8,247 nt of DNA from Pseudomonadota bacterium (GTDB lineage: Bacteria > Pseudomonadota > Alphaproteobacteria > Rhizobiales > Hyphomicrobiaceae), in the NCBI GenBank assembly GCA_023410905.1, contig JAEYPL010000128.1:1-8247 (forward strand). The letters run 5' to 3'. Below the pieces are notes generated by a model. It worked only from the letters and a program-made list of their open reading frames with translations. It was not told where the DNA came from and did no database searches. The first letter of the stretch is position 1, and every line of letters begins with the position of its first letter. Below are positions 8,001 to 8,247 of the stretch, one piece after another. A program made the translations under genes and the position numbers.

Positions 8001-8247
8001 GATGGGAGCACAGCGCGGGGCTAATGGCGCTGCTGGCAAGGAGAAGGACGCGCCGGCACCGGTCACCCAGCCCGCAATCGCAGCCCGCACCACCGGCGCG
8101 GGCCCGCCGCCCGAGCCCGTCAGGACACCGCGGCCTGCCAACCCCGCCTTCGCCGCGAATGGTGCCCGTCCGCCGACGATCCCTTCGCAGACCATGCCGC
8201 CGCCGCCCATGCCGGGCCCTCGCAGCGCGCCGCCGCCAGGGTTGGCC
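5020..8247 (+). CDS. Membrane 7TM receptor with PAS, degenerate GGDEF and intact EAL domains (c-di-GMP phosphodiesterase), open at right edge
   Basis: 1076 residues are visible and no stop is reached. A hydrophobic signal or anchor segment at 21-49 ends in PQALALEAVEI. A periplasmic beta-rich domain at about 52-205 contains WLVFALRNPTNKTIERWLT, like the extracellular sensor domains of 7TMR-DISM receptors. Seven hydrophobic helices follow at about 209-230, 234-257, 271-292, 300-320, 327-349, 358-378 and 385-409. A PAS domain spans about 424-545 and ends in GLIRDVTDSRRARERL. The GGDEF domain (about 549-715) is degraded: the signature is GGDQF (632-636), the inhibitory-site arginine is N623, and S600 and L604 replace the D and H of the IND..GH stretch. 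The EAL domain (about 722-980) keeps EAL (760-762), N822, E854, DDFGTG (884-889), K905, E941 and Q961. It should therefore hydrolyse cyclic-di-GMP to pGpG, with its activity set by periplasmic or membrane signals and perhaps by GTP binding to the GGDEF domain. A proline/alanine-rich tail follows. The ligand is unknown. Confidence 0.95.
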   Translation, partial: MMPGGMGKGGRSAGQQPGGRVVLCNLLALLSMMIVVLFAFTAVAPQALALEAVEISEDADRIDVTSHGELYEGRGDSLQAETAPDATGGTFRMNVRATTPGTNPSWLVFALRNPTNKTIERWLTANRYSTTRSGVIWPDLDARRIEAITQSEGFVPERIRNDSADVFRISIEPGRTVTFVVELASERVAPLQLWKPVAYEQRHRDRQLFNGILLGFTGLLAIFLTAVFAANHKMIFPSAALVAWCVMALLCVDFGFWPRLFPMRPEDNAQYRAVAEAAVAASLVIFLFTFLRGNLWNSFLRMLFLIWIAGQLIIVATAVLDPRLAATVARLSLGAIGLVGGLVILYFCLRGLDRALALAPTWILLAVWLFGATMTLTGRLSGEIAISGLLAGLVLITLLIGFTVTQFAFRVTEPAFANSPSDRQLRATAIEMASVGVWEWNARRDEIKMDPLIEATLGLRPGDLSGKVDDLLSYLHQADRERLLLLFQGVKDKSGGTVNLDFRIRHADSTYRWFEIDGAAVPTSDRRSLRCVGLIRDVTDSRRARERLMHDAVHDSLTGQPNRELFIDRLAMAMERGRSDPALRPTILLLDLDKFKSVNSAFGLVVGDSLLLTVARRLQRTLNTSDTLARIGGDQFAILIPVQHDPRELAMLAERLRRSLRSPIKIANQEIILTGSIGIATADENQTDARELLREAETAMYRAKRAGTDRIEIFTPQMRGEKDERIAIESDLRRAIDQGRLTVLYQPIVALSNESLVGFEALVRWEHPRYGQLSPAEFIPVAEETDLVVKLGSYVLSRAIGEVAKWQAVLPRAEQPLFVSVNVSSRQLLKADIVPEIRHLLGRNVVPRGSLRLEVTESLVMENPERATHVLELIKGAGADLAIDDFGTGYSSLAYLQRFPFDTLKIDKALVQGATDSDNGAAVVRAIVLLAHELGHKVVAEGVEAPEDAAFLRALGCEYAQGFYYGHPMSERDAQQLIRLVAKSEKKMGRRAMKMGAQRGANGAAGKEKDAPAPVTQPAIAARTTGAGPPPEPVRTPRPANPAFAANGARPPTIPSQTMPPPPMPGPRSAPPPGLA
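7960..8247 (+). other. Proline/alanine-rich low-complexity C-terminal tail of the EAL protein
   Basis: From about residue 981 the EAL fold is finished. The protein continues for at least 96 residues, first with a basic stretch (KSEKKMGRRAMKMG) and then with Pro/Ala/Gly/Thr-rich sequence containing MPPPPMPGP and APPPG. It is probably disordered and could be a linker to another domain beyond the window or a docking tail. Codon use stays like the rest of the gene, and nothing suggests a frameshift. Confidence 0.75.

Noticed and set aside
1..8247. CRISPR arrays, insertion sequences, tRNA or rRNA genes, phage or defence genes
   Set aside because: I saw no direct-repeat array, transposase, terminal inverted repeats, or tRNA or rRNA signature anywhere in the window.

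Overview
This window looks like chromosomal DNA from a GC-rich alphaproteobacterium, most likely of the order Hyphomicrobiales (Rhizobiales). That is an inference from strong G/C preference at third codon positions and from the gene set: threonine synthase, an M16 processing-protease-like peptidase, a RimJ-type acetyltransferase and a large membrane EAL protein in a row. I recall this order from rhizobial genomes but could not check it by search. I see no mobile element, CRISPR array, tRNA or rRNA.

Layout. Positions 1-301 (minus strand) hold the N-terminal 100 residues of a YbfB/YjiJ-type MFS transporter that runs off the left edge. A divergent intergenic region of about 200 bp separates it from a plus-strand PLP-dependent threonine dehydratase-like gene (506-1474). 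After a 175 bp leader that can fold into a hairpin comes thrC (1650-3053). An M16 zinc metallopeptidase follows after one base (3055-4326), then a 109 bp gap, then a GNAT N-acetyltransferase (4436-5023). The last gene starts inside the stop codon of the GNAT gene (ATGA overlap) and stays open to the right edge (5020-8247). It encodes a very large membrane protein with a periplasmic domain, seven transmembrane helices, and PAS, GGDEF and EAL domains followed by a proline-rich tail.

How the genes relate. thrC and the peptidase are almost certainly cotranscribed, as are the acetyltransferase and the EAL protein. The 109 bp gap between these pairs shows no convincing terminator, so all four may form one transcription unit. 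The dehydratase consumes, or resembles enzymes that consume, the product of ThrC. The most informative gene is the last one. Its EAL active-site residues all appear intact, while its GGDEF domain is degraded at several signature positions. It therefore reads as a receptor-controlled cyclic-di-GMP phosphodiesterase with a regulatory, probably non-synthesising GGDEF domain. No wholly new system is evident; this is mainly a housekeeping region with an interesting signalling protein at its end.
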